Below are positions 44,442 to 55,801 of a stretch of DNA of 64,000 nt, one piece after another. The stretch is from Vibrio renipiscarius (GTDB lineage: Bacteria; Pseudomonadota; Gammaproteobacteria; Enterobacterales; Vibrionaceae). Below the pieces are notes generated by a model, which saw only the letters and a list, made by a program, of their open reading frames with translations, did no database searches and was not told where the DNA came from. The stretch lies in contig NZ_JTKH01000019.1 of the NCBI RefSeq assembly GCF_000827885.1, positions 1 through 64,000 on the forward strand, in the 5' to 3' direction. The number at the start of each line of letters is the position of its first letter. Within the stretch, counting starts at the first letter, position 1. A program made the translations under genes and the position numbers.

Positions 44442-45137
44442 CTACTTCTCTAAACGATAAATCACGTCAACCCGATCTCGGATCACTAAGGTTGAATCTT
44501 GATAACCATTCGATTCTGCTTTCATGTCCATACTCATCGCACGCATAAGCACAGGCTGAGTGTTGTGCGAGTTATAGTTAATCTCCCACACCGAACCGAG
44601 CTCGCGATCAAAACCTTGTGCCAATGAGTCGGCTTTGCTTTGCGCATCTTTTATTGCCGCTAAACGCGCTTGCTGATGAAACTTCGCTTCATCCTTCACT
44701 TTCAATTTGATGTTATCGACTTGGTTGATACCCGAACTTAACGCGACATCTAAGTATTGATTTAGGTTGGCGAGATCATCCACTTGCACCGTAATCGCTC
44801 GACTAGCACGATAACCAACGAGCTCAGGCTGACCTTTTTTAGGGTAGTGGTATTGAGGCGCCAGATACAAATTGGTGCTGGTGATGCTATCGGCAGTAAC
44901 CCCTTGCGCTTTAAGCTGAGTTAGAAAAGCCGCCACCGCTTTATCAACACTTTGCTTAGCTTGCTCCGCCGTCATGGTCGTCTCAACGACTTTGACCGAG
45001 AACTCTGCCATATCCGGCTTCGCCACCACTTCACCATAACCTGTGGTGGAAAGGTGAGGGAAATCCAATCCATTTGCCGATGAGGCAAAACTCATGCTCG
45101 CGGCTAACGCGGCGACTACTAACGCGACCTTCTTCAT
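44442..45137 (-). CDS. Periplasmic SIMPL-domain (YggE-like) protein
   Basis: The start is placed at the ATG of MKKVALVVAALAASMSFASSANG, a clear signal peptide, preceded by AAGGTG; the frame is open 22 codons further up without such support. The mature ~208-aa part is a SIMPL domain (HLSTTGYGEVVAKPDMAEFSVKV, then VGYRASRAITVQVDDL). Related YggE proteins are linked to oxidative stress defence, but the biochemical role is unclear. It stands alone between pyk and argP. Confidence 0.88.
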   Translation of the reverse strand: MKKVALVVAALAASMSFASSANGLDFPHLSTTGYGEVVAKPDMAEFSVKVVETTMTAEQAKQSVDKAVAAFLTQLKAQGVTADSITSTNLYLAPQYHYPKKGQPELVGYRASRAITVQVDDLANLNQYLDVALSSGINQVDNIKLKVKDEAKFHQQARLAAIKDAQSKADSLAQGFDRELGSVWEINYNSHNTQPVLMRAMSMDMKAESNGYQDSTLVIRDRVDVIYRLEK

Positions 45138-45233
45138 ACCATTCACCTTATGAGTGTTGTTGATTAATTCATCATAAATCAAATCTTTCTCTTGGCTAGA
45201 CATGCCTCATTAAACTGACACAAACTTAACCGA

Positions 45234-46130
45234 TTAACTCGGTAATATTTCTCTCGCATGCAGAATGATTGCTTCAGAAAGCGATTTCAATAAGCCCGTC
45301 TCTAACTGCCAGTGGTGCCAATAAATACGGTGCGACAAAATAAAATCTGGCGTGATGTTCACCAAGCTGCCATTGGCCAATTCATCTTCTATTTGAAGTT
45401 TAGGGATCAAGCAATACGCGACCCCACTTAATGCCAGTTTGACGAAGGCTTCTGAACTGCGAACCGTGTGTTTTAATACGCTGCCTTTCGGCAAATTGAA
45501 GTGCTGATGGATAAAGCGATCGTTCATATCATCATGGTGATCAAACGCCACCGTCGGGGCAGTTTGCAGTGATTCTCGGTTTACGCCATGGGGAAAGTAA
45601 TGCTGACAAAATGCAGGACTCGCCACGCACAAGTAATCAACACGACCAAGATAATCGGCATCGCAACCCGGTATCGATTGAGATTCTAAGCTGATCGCCC
45701 CCGCCACTTCCCCGCTGCGCAATTTATCCAACGTGCGGCCTTCATCATCGACAATCAGGTTAAGAGCGACTCGATTTTCTTTCAGGATGCGCGTTAAACT
45801 CGGCAGCAACCACGTCGCCAAGCTGTCGGCATTCGTGGCAAAGGAAACCTCTAACGGCTTGCTCACCCCTTCGTTCATTAGTTCTGGAATGAACTCACTT
45901 TCTAATAAGCGGACACGCCCATACAACCCCAGCAATTTCTTGCCGATAGGGGTCGGCCTGGGTGGGATTTCACGGATCAGAGCCGGTTGCGCGAGGTATT
46001 TCTCCAGCTGTTTGATGCGCTGAGAGACCGCTGATTGAGAAACATAAAGCGACTCAGCGGCTCGCTCAAAGCTGCCCAACTGCACGATCGCCTCAAGCGC
46101 TTCAACCCATTTGTAGTCCAATCCACGCAT
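45234..46130 (-). CDS. argP: LysR-type regulator ArgP
   Basis: The 298-aa protein has a LysR helix-turn-helix ([26 protein letters not shown], about 17-42) and an effector domain. The [17 protein letters not shown] start is characteristic of ArgP, which activates the exporter gene argO when arginine is plentiful and responds to lysine in the opposite way. The next gene on the opposite strand is that exporter, the standard arrangement. Confidence 0.92.
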   Translation of the reverse strand: MRGLDYKWVEALEAIVQLGSFERAAESLYVSQSAVSQRIKQLEKYLAQPALIREIPPRPTPIGKKLLGLYGRVRLLESEFIPELMNEGVSKPLEVSFATNADSLATWLLPSLTRILKENRVALNLIVDDEGRTLDKLRSGEVAGAISLESQSIPGCDADYLGRVDYLCVASPAFCQHYFPHGVNRESLQTAPTVAFDHHDDMNDRFIHQHFNLPKGSVLKHTVRSSEAFVKLALSGVAYCLIPKLQIEDELANGSLVNITPDFILSHRIYWHHWQLETGLLKSLSEAIILHAREILPS

Positions 46131-46275
46131 ACCTTTTCCCTTTAATTTTCATTTCCATGCACGCTTAGCTTGCGTTATAAGCATTACTTATACTGAATTA
46201 AAATCATTAAATATACTTATTTCCGTCCCCGGATTATCTTCCTCGCATCGACATCAAATAACCGGAGAGAAGATT

Positions 46276-46896
46276 GTGAATTTATGGGTATTACTGCAAG
46301 GATTTGGACTAGGCGCAACCATGATCATACCGATCGGCGCGCAGAATGCTTATGTTCTCAATCAAGGGATTAAACGCCAACATCATTTAACGACGGCGAT
46401 CACCTGTAGCGTTCTTGATGCGATTTTTATCTCTCTCGGGATCTTTGGTGGTGGCGCACTCATCTCTCAAAATGAAATGCTATTAACCGTCGTAACGCTC
46501 GGTGGTATCGCCTTCCTGACTGTGTACGGCTGCTTGTCTTTAAAGAGTGCTTTTCGTGATCCGGCGAAACAAGAACATGCGGGGCATGTACTGGCTCGCG
46601 GCCGTCGTACCGTCATTCTTGGCGCTTTGGCAGTGACGGTATTAAACCCTCATCTCTATTTGGATACCGTTGTAATCTTAGGCTCAATCGGTGGTCAATT
46701 TGAGGGGCAAGATCGTATTTCTTTTGCTATCGGCACCATCATGGCCTCTTTTGTTTGGTTCTACTCATTGTCGCTGGGTGCGGCAAAATTAGGCCCGACA
46801 TTGTCCAAACCGAAAGTGAAAAAAGGCATTGATATTATGGTCGCGATAATGATGTTCTTTATCGCCTCCTTGCTGACGAAGCAGCTGATTCAGTAA
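46276..46896 (+). CDS. argO: Arginine exporter ArgO (LysE family)
   Basis: The 206-aa protein has about six membrane segments and the LysE-family start (GLGATMIIPIGAQNAYVLNQGIKRQHH). It exports arginine to keep the pool balanced. The start is a GTG preceded by GGAGAGAAG. Divergent from argP, whose product should bind the 145-base gap (46131-46275). Confidence 0.92.
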   Translation: MNLWVLLQGFGLGATMIIPIGAQNAYVLNQGIKRQHHLTTAITCSVLDAIFISLGIFGGGALISQNEMLLTVVTLGGIAFLTVYGCLSLKSAFRDPAKQEHAGHVLARGRRTVILGALAVTVLNPHLYLDTVVILGSIGGQFEGQDRISFAIGTIMASFVWFYSLSLGAAKLGPTLSKPKVKKGIDIMVAIMMFFIASLLTKQLIQ

Positions 46897-46942
46897 GGCG
46901 GGTTACCCATGATCCAATAACTCAGCGACCAACGACAGACAT

Positions 46943-46973
46943 AAAAAAAGCGAAGCCTAGGCTTCGCTTTTTT
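46943..46973. terminator. Bidirectional terminator between argO and mscS
   Basis: AAAAAAAGCGAAGCC and GGCTTCGCTTTTTT form a near-perfect stem around a very small loop, flanked by A and T runs. Confidence 0.92.
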
Positions 46974-46999
46974 GAAACGGTTCTAACTACAATAAGTAA

Positions 47000-47866
47000 T
47001 TACGCTTCCACCTTGTTGAGGTGTACGTCCATTTGCGGAAAGGGAATCTCGATGCCATTCGCATCCAACGCCTCTTTGATCGCTTGGTTAGAATCAAAGT
47101 AAACGTCCCAGTAATCCGCTGTTTTACACCAAGGGCGAACAACAAAGTTTACTGATGAGTCCGCAAGCGCAACCACACCAATAGTGATGTCGTGGTCTTT
47201 TAGAATACGCTCATCTTTTTCTAGTGCTTCTTGGATAACTTTCTTCGTCAGTTTAAGATCTGAGCTGTAAGAAACGCCAATCGTTAAATCAACACGACGA
47301 GTATCATGACGTGAGTAGTTGGTAATCGGGCTACCGATAACGCCTGCGTTTGGTACGACAACCATTTTGTTGTCTGGTGTTTTTAGCACAGTTTGGAAGA
47401 TTTGAATTGCTTCAACGCTACCAGCAACGCCACCCACTTCAACATAATCGCCTGATTTGAATGGACGGAAGCCAACAATCAATACGCCTGCTGCGAAGTT
47501 AGATAGTGAGCCTTGCAGAGCAAGACCAATCGCTAAGCCTGCGGCACCGATAACGGCAACCACTGATGCGGTCTGTACCCCAATGCGGCTTAGTGCAGCA
47601 ATAAGCACAATCACAAATAATGTGTAGCGGACGATACCATGGATAAACTCAATAACGGCTTTATCCATTTTCTTTTTATCAAGCATCTTCGCGACGCTAT
47701 TCGCCACCATTTTTGCAACGATATTACCAATAAATAGAATCAGTACCGCTGAAATGATATTCACGCCATACTGAATCAACAGATCCGAATTGCTGTTAAG
47801 CCAAGTCTCAGCTTTTGCTAAACTATCCACCAATGGAGTTTGGATGTCCACAGACTCACCTGCCAT
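47000..47866 (-). CDS. mscS: Small-conductance mechanosensitive channel
   Basis: The 288-aa protein has three hydrophobic segments (about 28-50, 70-90, 98-130). The pore helix is glycine/alanine-rich (GAAGLAIGLALQGSLSNFAAGVLI). The cytoplasmic beta domain (FKSGDYVEVGGVAGSVE, PNAGVIGSPITNYSRHDTRRVDL) follows. It opens on membrane tension and vents solutes after hypo-osmotic shock. Length matches MscS. Transcribed alone, with a terminator shared with argO. Confidence 0.94.
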   Translation of the reverse strand: MAGESVDIQTPLVDSLAKAETWLNSNSDLLIQYGVNIISAVLILFIGNIVAKMVANSVAKMLDKKKMDKAVIEFIHGIVRYTLFVIVLIAALSRIGVQTASVVAVIGAAGLAIGLALQGSLSNFAAGVLIVGFRPFKSGDYVEVGGVAGSVEAIQIFQTVLKTPDNKMVVVPNAGVIGSPITNYSRHDTRRVDLTIGVSYSSDLKLTKKVIQEALEKDERILKDHDITIGVVALADSSVNFVVRPWCKTADYWDVYFDSNQAIKEALDANGIEIPFPQMDVHLNKVEA

Positions 47867-48110
47867 ATTAATTTCCTCTCAAATACATGCGACTTTAAAA
47901 AACGACAATATCCCTATACATCTACTGAGCAAATGTCAGTTTGCGGCAAGATAGCCCAGTTTATGGTTTTAGCAAAGTAAAGATTATGCAAAAACAATCA
48001 AAACAAAGAGTTACATACCTAAGTGATGTTGGCTGTTAAAGCCTACTCATTACCGTTACATTTCGCCACATTTTTTTATCAAAAGTCGTGTCATATTAAA
48101 TTACAGGCAT

Positions 48111-48137
48111 AAAAAAACCCGCTCAAAGAGCGGGCTT
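48111..48137 (-). terminator. fbaA terminator
   Basis: On the minus strand GCCCGCTC-TTTG-GAGCGGG(T) is followed by T7. It ends the pgk-fbaA region. Confidence 0.9.
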
Positions 48138-48162
48138 TCAACATTCTAATTCTTAAATAGAA

Positions 48163-49239
48163 TTATAGTACGTCGATTGCGTTTAGGTCAGCGAATGCTT
48201 TCTCTAGACGAGTAACCATTGATGCTTGACCAGAGCGTAGCCATACGCGTGGATCGTAGTACTTTTTGTTTGGCGCAGATTCGCCAGTTGGGTTACCGAT
48301 TTGACCTTGTAGGAAATCACGGTTTTCAGCTTCGTAAGTACGGATGCCGTCCCAAGTTGCCCACTGTGTATCAGTATCGATGTTCATTTTGATAACACCG
48401 TAGCCGATAGACTCTTGGATTTCAGCTTCAGAAGAACCTGAACCACCGTGGAATACGAAGTTTAGAGCGTTAGGTGCGATACCGAACTTCTCTGCACAGT
48501 ATGCTTGAGAATCACGTAGGATTGTTGGAGTTAGTACAACGTTACCCGCTTGGTAAACACCGTGTACGTTACCGAAAGATGCTGCGATAGTGAAACGTGG
48601 GCTGATAGCCGTTAGTTTTTCGTATGCGTAAGCAACGTCTTCTGGAGAAGTGTACAGCTCAGATGCGTCCATGTGAGAGTTATCAACGCCATCTTCTTCG
48701 CCACCAGTACAACCTAGTTCGATTTCTAGAGTCATGCCCATTTTCGCCATGCGAGCTAGGTATTGACCAGAGATCTCGATGTTCTCTTCTAGAGACTCTT
48801 CAGAAAGGTCGATCATGTGAGAAGAGAATAGTGGTTTACCAGTTTGAGCGAAGAACTCTTCACCCGCGTCTAGTAGGCCGTCGATCCAAGGAAGCAATTT
48901 CTTCGCAGCGTGGTCAGTGTGAAGGATTACTGGAACGCCGTAAGATTCTGCAACAGCGTGAACGTATTTAGCGCCCGCTACTGCGCCAAGGATTTGTGCA
49001 CCTTGACCTTCAAGTTTAACGCCTTTACCAACGAAGAAGCCTGCACCGCCGTTAGAGAACTGAACTACAACAGGAGCTTTAACTTTAGAAGCCGCTTCTA
49101 GAACACCGTTGATAGAGTCAGTGTTAACTACGTTAACTGCTGGAAGAGCAAATTTGTTCTCTTTTGCTACTTCAAATACTTTTTGTACGTCGTCGCCAGA
49201 AATAACGCCTGGTTTTACGAAATCGAAGATCTTAGACAT
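48163..49239 (-). CDS. fbaA: Class II fructose-bisphosphate aldolase
   Basis: This zinc enzyme cleaves fructose-1,6-bisphosphate to the two triose phosphates. The 358-aa protein has the zinc/catalytic segment VPVILHTDHAAKK, the LEIELGCTGGEEDG block, FHGGSGSS and the VIKMNIDTDTQWA segment. Codon use is of the highly expressed kind. It lies after pgk, with a hairpin between, in the usual epd-pgk-fba order. Confidence 0.96.
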   Translation of the reverse strand: MSKIFDFVKPGVISGDDVQKVFEVAKENKFALPAVNVVNTDSINGVLEAASKVKAPVVVQFSNGGAGFFVGKGVKLEGQGAQILGAVAGAKYVHAVAESYGVPVILHTDHAAKKLLPWIDGLLDAGEEFFAQTGKPLFSSHMIDLSEESLEENIEISGQYLARMAKMGMTLEIELGCTGGEEDGVDNSHMDASELYTSPEDVAYAYEKLTAISPRFTIAASFGNVHGVYQAGNVVLTPTILRDSQAYCAEKFGIAPNALNFVFHGGSGSSEAEIQESIGYGVIKMNIDTDTQWATWDGIRTYEAENRDFLQGQIGNPTGESAPNKKYYDPRVWLRSGQASMVTRLEKAFADLNAIDVL

Positions 49240-49358
49240 GGGTTGTAGTCCTATTTATCTGTCGTTTTAAAAACTAAAACTAATTATTAATTTAAATTTG
49301 CAATCGTTTGCTCACAACTCGCGGTATTCTAACAGAGAATTATGTGACTTGCAGCAAA

Positions 49359-49391
49359 CAAGAAAGCGGAAGATTTCTCTCCCGCTTTCTT
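49359..49391 (-). terminator. Hairpin after pgk
   Basis: On the minus strand AGAAAGCGG pairs with CCGCTTTCT, closing on T-rich sequence. It may reduce readthrough from pgk to fbaA. Confidence 0.75.
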
Positions 49392-49395
49392 TGAA

Positions 49396-50556
49396 TTATT
49401 TAGCGCGTGACTCTAGCATTTCAACTGCTGGAAGTACTTTACCTTCAACGAACTCAAGGAATGCACCGCCGCCAGTAGAGATGTAAGAAACATCTGCTTT
49501 GATACCGAACTTGTCGATAGCTGCTAGCGTGTCACCACCGCCCGCTACAGAGAAACCTGCAGACTTAGCGATTGCTTCAGAAATACCTTTAGTACCTGCT
49601 TCGAAGTTCTTGAACTCGAATACACCTACAGGGCCGTTCCAAAGGATAGTTTTTGCGTTCGCGATGATGTCCGCTAGAACCGCTGTTGAATCTGGACCTA
49701 GATCGAAGATCATGTCGTCATCTTGAACGTCAGCAACGTTCTTGATTTCAGCTTCTGCGTTTTCATCAAATGCTTTTGCACAAGCAACGTCAGTTGCTAC
49801 TGGAATTGCACAGTCTTTCATTAGTTTTTTAGCGGTTTCAACTAGGTCTGCTTCGTATAGAGACTTACCTACGTTGTGGCCTTCAGCGGCAATGAAAGTG
49901 TTCGCGATACCACCACCAACAACAAGTTGGTCAGCGATTTTAGATAGTGACTCAAGAACAGTCAGCTTAGTAGAAACTTTAGAACCACCAACGATAGCGA
50001 CTAGTGGACGCTCTGGGTTGCTCATCGCTTTACCAAGTGCTTCTAGTTCAGCTGCTAGTAGAGGACCAGCACAAGCGATATCTGCGTGCATGCCTACGCC
50101 GTGCGTAGAAGCTTGTGCACGGTGAGCAGTGCCGAATGCATCCATTACGAATACGTCACATAGTGCTGCGTATGCTTTAGATAGTTCTTCTTCGTTTTTC
50201 TTCTCGCCTTTGTTAAAGCGAACGTTTTCAAGAACAACAAGCTCACCAGTGTTTAGCTCTAGACCGTTTAGGTAGTCTTTCGCTAGTTTCACTTCGCAGT
50301 CTAGTGCGTCGTTTAGGTAGTTAACTACAGGAGCTAGAGAGAACTCTTCTGCGTATTCGCCTTCAGTAGGACGACCTAGGTGAGAAGTAACCATAACTTT
50401 CGCGCCAGCTTCTAGGCAAAGTTTGATAGTTGGTAGAGATGCAAGAATACGTGCATCTGAAGTTACTTTACCGTTTTTTACTGGTACGTTTAGGTCAGCA
50501 CGGATGAATACGCGTTTACCTGCTAGATCCAGGTCGGTCATCTTGATTACAGACAT
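49396..50556 (-). CDS. pgk: Phosphoglycerate kinase
   Basis: This enzyme moves phosphate from 1,3-bisphosphoglycerate to ADP. The start is set at ATG 50556 ([26 protein letters not shown]) with AGAGG 7 bases upstream; the frame is open 5 codons further up. The 386-aa product has the RADLNVP start, the TSHLGRP segment, GGSKVSTKL and the C-terminal [15 protein letters not shown] / FVEGKVLP segments. Highly biased codon use. Confidence 0.96.
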   Translation of the reverse strand: MSVIKMTDLDLAGKRVFIRADLNVPVKNGKVTSDARILASLPTIKLCLEAGAKVMVTSHLGRPTEGEYAEEFSLAPVVNYLNDALDCEVKLAKDYLNGLELNTGELVVLENVRFNKGEKKNEEELSKAYAALCDVFVMDAFGTAHRAQASTHGVGMHADIACAGPLLAAELEALGKAMSNPERPLVAIVGGSKVSTKLTVLESLSKIADQLVVGGGIANTFIAAEGHNVGKSLYEADLVETAKKLMKDCAIPVATDVACAKAFDENAEAEIKNVADVQDDDMIFDLGPDSTAVLADIIANAKTILWNGPVGVFEFKNFEAGTKGISEAIAKSAGFSVAGGGDTLAAIDKFGIKADVSYISTGGGAFLEFVEGKVLPAVEMLESRAK

Positions 50557-50709
50557 GATTTGTCCTCTCAAATATTAAATAAATAAAGTTTTTGGAAACC
50601 CGGCAATCCTGCCGAGCCTAATAATTCTTCAAACTAATTACTGATATGGAGCTTACTCTTATTTATTTCAAGGGTGAAAATAAATAATTCCTACTCATCA
50701 GTTGAGGCC

Positions 50710-51735
50710 TTATTTAGAGATCTGCATCACAAGAGCAGTATCCAACATCCTATTCGCAAAGCCCCATTCGTTGTCGCACCAAACGAGCATTTTTACTAAA
50801 TGTCCGTTACTCACTCGGGTCTGAGAACCATCTACAATCGCACTGTGTGGATCATGGTTAAAGTCTACCGAGACAAGCGGCGCTTCAGTATAGTCAACTA
50901 TATGACGTAATGTACACTGAGATGCATTAACAATGGTTTGATTTACGTCATTAACTTTCACATTCGTACTAATCGTGACACTTAAATCCATCGCCGTCAC
51001 ATTAACCGTCGGCACGCGTACGGAAATAGCTTCAAACTTGTTGGAAAATTTCGGGAATATTCTTTCAATCCCTTTATGTAATTTAGTATCGACGGGGATG
51101 ATCGATTGGCTTGCAGCTCGAGTTCGACGTAGGTCTGGATGATAAGCGTCAATGACTTGTTGATCGTTCATTGAGGAGTGAATCGTCGTGATGGTGCCAG
51201 AATCAATGCCAAAGGCATCATCTAATACCTGAATGATCGGTACGATACAGTTGGTCGTGCAAGAGCCATTCGAGACGATGGTGTGTCCAGGGGTTAACGT
51301 GTGATGATTCACGCCATAGATAATGGTGTTATCAAGATCATTCGCGCCAGGATGTGAGAAGAGCACTTTTTTTGCGCCCGCCTCGATATGCGCAAGGCCA
51401 TCCGCTCGGCAACCATAAACCCCGGTACAATCAAGTACGATATCAACGTCCAAATCACGCCACGGCAACAGTTCTATGTCGCCAATATGCAAAATTCGAA
51501 TCGTATCGTGCTCACCCGATTGGTGATGTATGTAGAGATGTTCTTGGTCATGGCTGATTTTTTTCGCAAATCTACCATGACTGGTGTCGTATTGAAGTAA
51601 GTGCGCCATTGCCTCTGGTTGAGCCAATTCATTGACTGCCACTACTTTGATCTGTTGATGCTTGCCGCTTTCATACACCGCTCGCAACACATTACGACCG
51701 ATCCGTCCAAATCCATTGATCGCAACTTTCAGCAT
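50710..51735 (-). CDS. epd: Erythrose-4-phosphate dehydrogenase
   Basis: This GapA paralogue oxidises erythrose-4-phosphate to 4-phosphoerythronate in pyridoxal phosphate synthesis. The 341-aa protein starts with the NAD-binding [17 protein letters not shown] and has the active cysteine C159 in SNGSCTTNC. The [14 protein letters not shown] and [14 protein letters not shown] segments are typical of Epd rather than GapA. Place before pgk is standard in gamma-proteobacteria. Confidence 0.94.
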   Translation of the reverse strand: MLKVAINGFGRIGRNVLRAVYESGKHQQIKVVAVNELAQPEAMAHLLQYDTSHGRFAKKISHDQEHLYIHHQSGEHDTIRILHIGDIELLPWRDLDVDIVLDCTGVYGCRADGLAHIEAGAKKVLFSHPGANDLDNTIIYGVNHHTLTPGHTIVSNGSCTTNCIVPIIQVLDDAFGIDSGTITTIHSSMNDQQVIDAYHPDLRRTRAASQSIIPVDTKLHKGIERIFPKFSNKFEAISVRVPTVNVTAMDLSVTISTNVKVNDVNQTIVNASQCTLRHIVDYTEAPLVSVDFNHDPHSAIVDGSQTRVSNGHLVKMLVWCDNEWGFANRMLDTALVMQISK

Positions 51736-51934
51736 AATTCCATCGCCTATCGCTCTTTAATGTCACATCGTAAATACGTGCCACAAATACTAACCGATCT
51801 CCTAATAAAGCGCAGTAAAAGAGTGATCCTTCCCTAATCAAGAAATGAATGGAGGGGCGTGATGAATCGCACGGTGGCATTACGGCTTATACTTGTGCAT
51901 TTATTATTCAATACATAACTTAAAAGGATTTGGT

Positions 51935-52171
51935 ATGTCCCTCTCAAGCGATGCTCATTTTTGCAAAAAATGTCAAAAAGACACCCCATATAGCGAGATA
52001 TTGGTGCGCAAACCAAGCAAATACGATACTGACCGGAGTGTTATTGGGCGAATCAAATTATTTGCGCACACCTTTATCAATGGCGGCAACTATCACGACA
52101 TGGATCGATATGTCACCTGCAAAGTTTGTGGCTTAAAAGAGCTCGACAATAAAGGCCAAGAGCACGAATAG
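51935..52171 (+). CDS. Small zinc-binding protein, 78 aa
   Basis: The start at ATG 51935 (MSLSSDAHFCKKC) is preceded by AAAAGGA; the frame is open 14 codons upstream without support. Two CxxC pairs (FCKKCQK near the start and TCKVCGLK near residue 60) are consistent with one zinc site. A basic central part has aromatic residues. I recognise no named family. It lies alone between epd and tkt, ending before the shared terminator. Confidence 0.75.
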   Translation: MSLSSDAHFCKKCQKDTPYSEILVRKPSKYDTDRSVIGRIKLFAHTFINGGNYHDMDRYVTCKVCGLKELDNKGQEHE

Positions 52172-52206
52172 CTCATCATTCTGCTACTGATAAAAAATAC
52201 CGATAT

Positions 52207-52236
52207 AAAAAAACCGAGCTAATCGCTCGGTTTTTA
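52207..52236. terminator. Bidirectional terminator between the zinc protein and tkt
   Basis: AAAAAACCGAGC pairs with GCTCGGTTTTT around TAATC, with A and T runs at both sides. Confidence 0.92.
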
Positions 52237-52275
52237 TGTTTAAGAAGCTATTTTTATTTAGCTAGCAAGCGGCAA

Positions 52276-54270
52276 TTAAGCCAATAGCTCTTGCGCAGTG
52301 TTCACGACGTTTTCAACCGTGAAGCCGAACATTTCAAACAGTTGCTCAGCTGGCGCTGATTCACCGAATGTCGTCATACCGATGATACGACCATCAAAAC
52401 CTACGTACTTGTACCAGAAGTCAGCAATGCCCGCTTCAATCGCGATACGCGCTGTCACATCTGATGGCAATACTGATTCACGGTAAGCCGCATCTTGCTT
52501 ATCAAACGCATCGGTTGCTGGCATTGATACGATACGTACCGCTTTGCCTTGCGCCGTTAGTTCTTCTGCCGCTTTCACCGCTAGCTCAACTTCAGAACCC
52601 GTTGCGATAAGGATTAGCTCAGGCTTGCCTGCGCAATCTTTAAGGATGTAGCCGCCGCGCGCGATGTTCGCCACTTGCTCTGCATCACGAGGTTGTTGTG
52701 CTAGGTTTTGACGCGAGAAGATAAGCGCTGATGGGCCATCTTTACGTTCAATCGCCAGTTTCCATGCCACTGCAGACTCAACTTGGTCACATGGGCGCCA
52801 TGTGCTCATGTTTGGTGTTAGGCGTAGAGAAGCAATTTGCTCAACCGGTTGGTGAGTCGGGCCATCTTCGCCCAGACCGATAGAGTCATGGGTGTACACT
52901 TGGATGTTCTGAATCTTCATCAGAGCAGCCATGCGCATCGCGTTACGTGCGTATTCCATAAACATAAGGAAAGTCGCACCGTAAGGCACGAAACCACCAT
53001 GCAGAGCGATACCGTTCATGATCGCCGTCATGCCGAATTCACGCACACCGTAATGGATGTAGTTACCAGAGAAGTCTTCTGCGGTTAACGACTTAGAGCC
53101 AGACCACATGGTCAGGTTAGAAGGCGCTAGGTCAGCTGAGCCGCCCATGAACTCAGGTAGCATCGCACCAAACGCTTCTAGTGCGTTTTGAGACGCTTTG
53201 CGTGATGCAATGTTAGCTGGGTTTGCTTGTAGATCCGCAATGATTTGCTGAGTCTTCTCTTCCCACTGCGCTGGCAGTTCACCGTTTACACGGCGCTTGA
53301 ACTCTGCCGCTTCCACTGGGTAAGCGGCTGCGTAAGCGGCGAATTTTGCATCCCAAGCCGCTTCTTTATCTGCGCCGGCTGCTTTTGCATCCCACTCAGA
53401 GTAAACATCCGCTGGAATTTCAAATGCAGGGTGTTCCCAACCTAGGAATTCACGCGCCGCGGCGATTTCTTCTGCACCCAGTGGCGCGCCGTGACAATCA
53501 TGAGAGCCTGATTTGTTTGGCGAACCAAAACCGATGATGGTTTTAGTACAGATTAGCGTCGGACGAGGATCCGCTTTTGCCGCTTCAATTGCCGCATTGA
53601 TTGCGTCAGCATCGTGACCATCAACCGCTGGGATAACATGCCAGCCGTACGCTTCAAAACGCTTAGGCGTATCGTCAGAGAACCAACCTTCCACGTGACC
53701 ATCGATTGAGATGCCGTTGTCATCCCAAAATGCAATCAGTTTTCCTAGACCAAGCGTACCCGCAAGAGAACAAGCTTCGTGCGAGATGCCTTCCATCAAA
53801 CAGCCATCACCCATGAACACATAAGTGTGGTGGTCAACGATGTCGTGGCCTTCTTTATTGAACTGAGCAGCCAGTGACTTTTCAGCCATCGCCATACCAA
53901 CAGCGTTGGTGATGCCTTGACCTAGAGGGCCGGTTGTCGTTTCGATGCCTGGTGCGTAACCGTATTCAGGGTGACCTGGCGTTTTAGAGTGCAGTTGACG
54001 GAAGTTCTTAAGGTCGTCGATAGACAGCTCGTAACCACTTAGGTGTAGTAGAGAGTAAATCAGCATTGAACCGTGGCCGTTAGAAAGAATAAAACGGTCA
54101 CGATCAGCCCACTCAGGGTTCACTGGGTTGTGGTTTAGGTGAGAACGCCAAAGTACTTCAGCGATATCAGCCATACCCATTGGTGCGCCAGGGTGGCCTG
54201 AGTTTGCTTGTTGAACGCCATCCATGCTCAGTGCGCGGATTGCATTTGCTAGGTGTTTACGAGAAGACAT
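52276..54270 (-). CDS. tktA: Transketolase
   Basis: This thiamine-diphosphate enzyme of the pentose phosphate path transfers two-carbon units between sugar phosphates. The start is set at ATG 54270 ([28 protein letters not shown]) with TTAGGAG 6 bases upstream; the frame is open slightly further up. The 664-aa product has [11 protein letters not shown], the ThDP motif GDG...EGISHEA, and the ADLAPSN and [11 protein letters not shown] segments. tktA and metK are divergent, as in other Vibrio genomes. Confidence 0.95.
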   Translation of the reverse strand: MSSRKHLANAIRALSMDGVQQANSGHPGAPMGMADIAEVLWRSHLNHNPVNPEWADRDRFILSNGHGSMLIYSLLHLSGYELSIDDLKNFRQLHSKTPGHPEYGYAPGIETTTGPLGQGITNAVGMAMAEKSLAAQFNKEGHDIVDHHTYVFMGDGCLMEGISHEACSLAGTLGLGKLIAFWDDNGISIDGHVEGWFSDDTPKRFEAYGWHVIPAVDGHDADAINAAIEAAKADPRPTLICTKTIIGFGSPNKSGSHDCHGAPLGAEEIAAAREFLGWEHPAFEIPADVYSEWDAKAAGADKEAAWDAKFAAYAAAYPVEAAEFKRRVNGELPAQWEEKTQQIIADLQANPANIASRKASQNALEAFGAMLPEFMGGSADLAPSNLTMWSGSKSLTAEDFSGNYIHYGVREFGMTAIMNGIALHGGFVPYGATFLMFMEYARNAMRMAALMKIQNIQVYTHDSIGLGEDGPTHQPVEQIASLRLTPNMSTWRPCDQVESAVAWKLAIERKDGPSALIFSRQNLAQQPRDAEQVANIARGGYILKDCAGKPELILIATGSEVELAVKAAEELTAQGKAVRIVSMPATDAFDKQDAAYRESVLPSDVTARIAIEAGIADFWYKYVGFDGRIIGMTTFGESAPAEQLFEMFGFTVENVVNTAQELLA

Positions 54271-54592
54271 GTCTGCTCCTAAGTGCAAGTAAGCGAATTA
54301 ATGTAGGGGGATTTAATAGGCCAGTATTCTCTCAGAGCCCCCATAGCACTGCAAACGTTTTCCTGACTTAAAACACACAAATATTCTGCTTTTATCGACT
54401 ATTTCCCCCGTCTTCGAGCATTTACCAAAGAATAAAGCAAACGATTGGTTTTTAGATAGTTGAAAAAAGAACTTGTAATTCGAACATTCAAATCTAGAAT
54501 AGACGTCTAGATGTAGAAACACCTACATAGCTGAAGACTACTTTTGATACAGATATCGATTGTCTGTATCGACGAACAAACATGGAGTTCAC
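54271..54592. promoter_or_regulatory. tkt-metK divergent region
   Basis: About 320 bases with promoters for both genes. The metK side carries tandem MetJ boxes (54493-54524). The part nearer tkt is ordinary AT-rich sequence, in which I see nothing more. Confidence 0.6.
54493..54524 (+). promoter_or_regulatory. MetJ operator upstream of metK
   Basis: Four consecutive 8-base units (TCTAGAAT, AGACGTCT, AGATGTAG, AAACACCT) follow one another without gaps; the second equals the MetJ consensus AGACGTCT. MetJ with S-adenosylmethionine binds such tandem boxes and represses methionine genes, so metK is controlled by its own product. Confidence 0.85.
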
Positions 54593-55747
54593 ATGGCTAA
54601 GCACCTATTTACCTCTGAGTCAGTTTCAGAAGGCCATCCAGATAAAATTGCAGACCAAATCTCGGATGCGGTTCTTGATGCGATCTTAGAACAAGACCCG
54701 AAAGCACGTGTTGCGTGTGAAACCTACGTAAAAACCGGCATGGTAATGGTCGGTGGTGAAGTGACCACTTCTGCATGGGTTGATATCGAAGAAATCACCC
54801 GTGAAACCGTACGTGATATCGGTTACGTACACTCAGACATGGGCTTTGATGCGAACTCTTGTGCAGTATTAAACACGATCGGTAAGCAATCACCAGACAT
54901 CAACCAAGGTGTTGATAAGGCTGACCCTAAAGAGCAAGGCGCTGGCGACCAAGGCATCATGTTTGGTTACGCGACAAACGAAACTGACATTCTAATGCCT
55001 GCACCAATCACTTACTCTCACCTGTTGATGAAAAAACAGGCAGAAGTGCGTAAGAGCGGCAAACTAGATTTCCTTCGCCCTGATGCGAAATCACAAGTTA
55101 CTTTCCAATACGATCAAGGCAAAATTGTTGGTATTGATGCTGTTGTTCTTTCAACGCAACACTGTGATTCCGTCACAACGCCAGATCTGCGTGAAGCAGT
55201 CATGGAAGAGATCATCAAGCCAGTACTGCCTGCTGAGTGGCTAAGTAAAGAAACAAAATTCTTTATCAACCCAACCGGTCGTTTTGTTATCGGTGGCCCA
55301 ATGGGTGACTGTGGTTTGACCGGTCGTAAGATCATCGTTGATACCTACGGCGGCGCAGCGCGTCACGGCGGTGGTGCGTTCTCTGGTAAAGATCCATCAA
55401 AAGTTGACCGTTCTGCAGCATACGCAGCGCGTTACGTAGCAAAAAACATTGTTGCGGCTGGTATGGCTGACCGTTGTGAGATCCAACTGTCTTACGCAAT
55501 CGGTGTTGCTGATCCAACCTCAATCATGGTTGAAACGTTCGGTACAGAAAAAGTATCACAAGAGATCATCATTGAAGCGGTTCGCCAACACTTCGATCTA
55601 CGTCCATACGGCCTGCAAGAGATGTTGAACCTACTTCAACCAATCTATAAGCAAACCGCCGCTTACGGTCACTTTGGTCGTGAAGAGTTCCCTTGGGAAG
55701 CGACGGACAAAGCAGCACTATTGCGCGATTTCGCTGGCCTTAAGTAA
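54593..55747 (+). CDS. metK: S-adenosylmethionine synthetase
   Basis: This enzyme forms S-adenosylmethionine from methionine and ATP. The start is ATG 54593 ([30 protein letters not shown]) after GGAG; the frame is open 11 codons upstream. The 384-aa protein has the [17 protein letters not shown] and [19 protein letters not shown] signatures. A MetJ operator lies about 70-100 bases upstream. Confidence 0.96.
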   Translation: MAKHLFTSESVSEGHPDKIADQISDAVLDAILEQDPKARVACETYVKTGMVMVGGEVTTSAWVDIEEITRETVRDIGYVHSDMGFDANSCAVLNTIGKQSPDINQGVDKADPKEQGAGDQGIMFGYATNETDILMPAPITYSHLLMKKQAEVRKSGKLDFLRPDAKSQVTFQYDQGKIVGIDAVVLSTQHCDSVTTPDLREAVMEEIIKPVLPAEWLSKETKFFINPTGRFVIGGPMGDCGLTGRKIIVDTYGGAARHGGGAFSGKDPSKVDRSAAYAARYVAKNIVAAGMADRCEIQLSYAIGVADPTSIMVETFGTEKVSQEIIIEAVRQHFDLRPYGLQEMLNLLQPIYKQTAAYGHFGREEFPWEATDKAALLRDFAGLK

Positions 55748-55769
55748 CACTTAAAGCAACGAATCTTTC

Positions 55770-55801
55770 AGCCCTTGCAGTTTACTGTGAGGGCTTTTTT
55801 C
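55770..55801 (+). terminator. metK terminator
   Basis: AGCCCT...AGGGCT hairpin with a 14-base loop, followed by T6CTTTT. Confidence 0.82.
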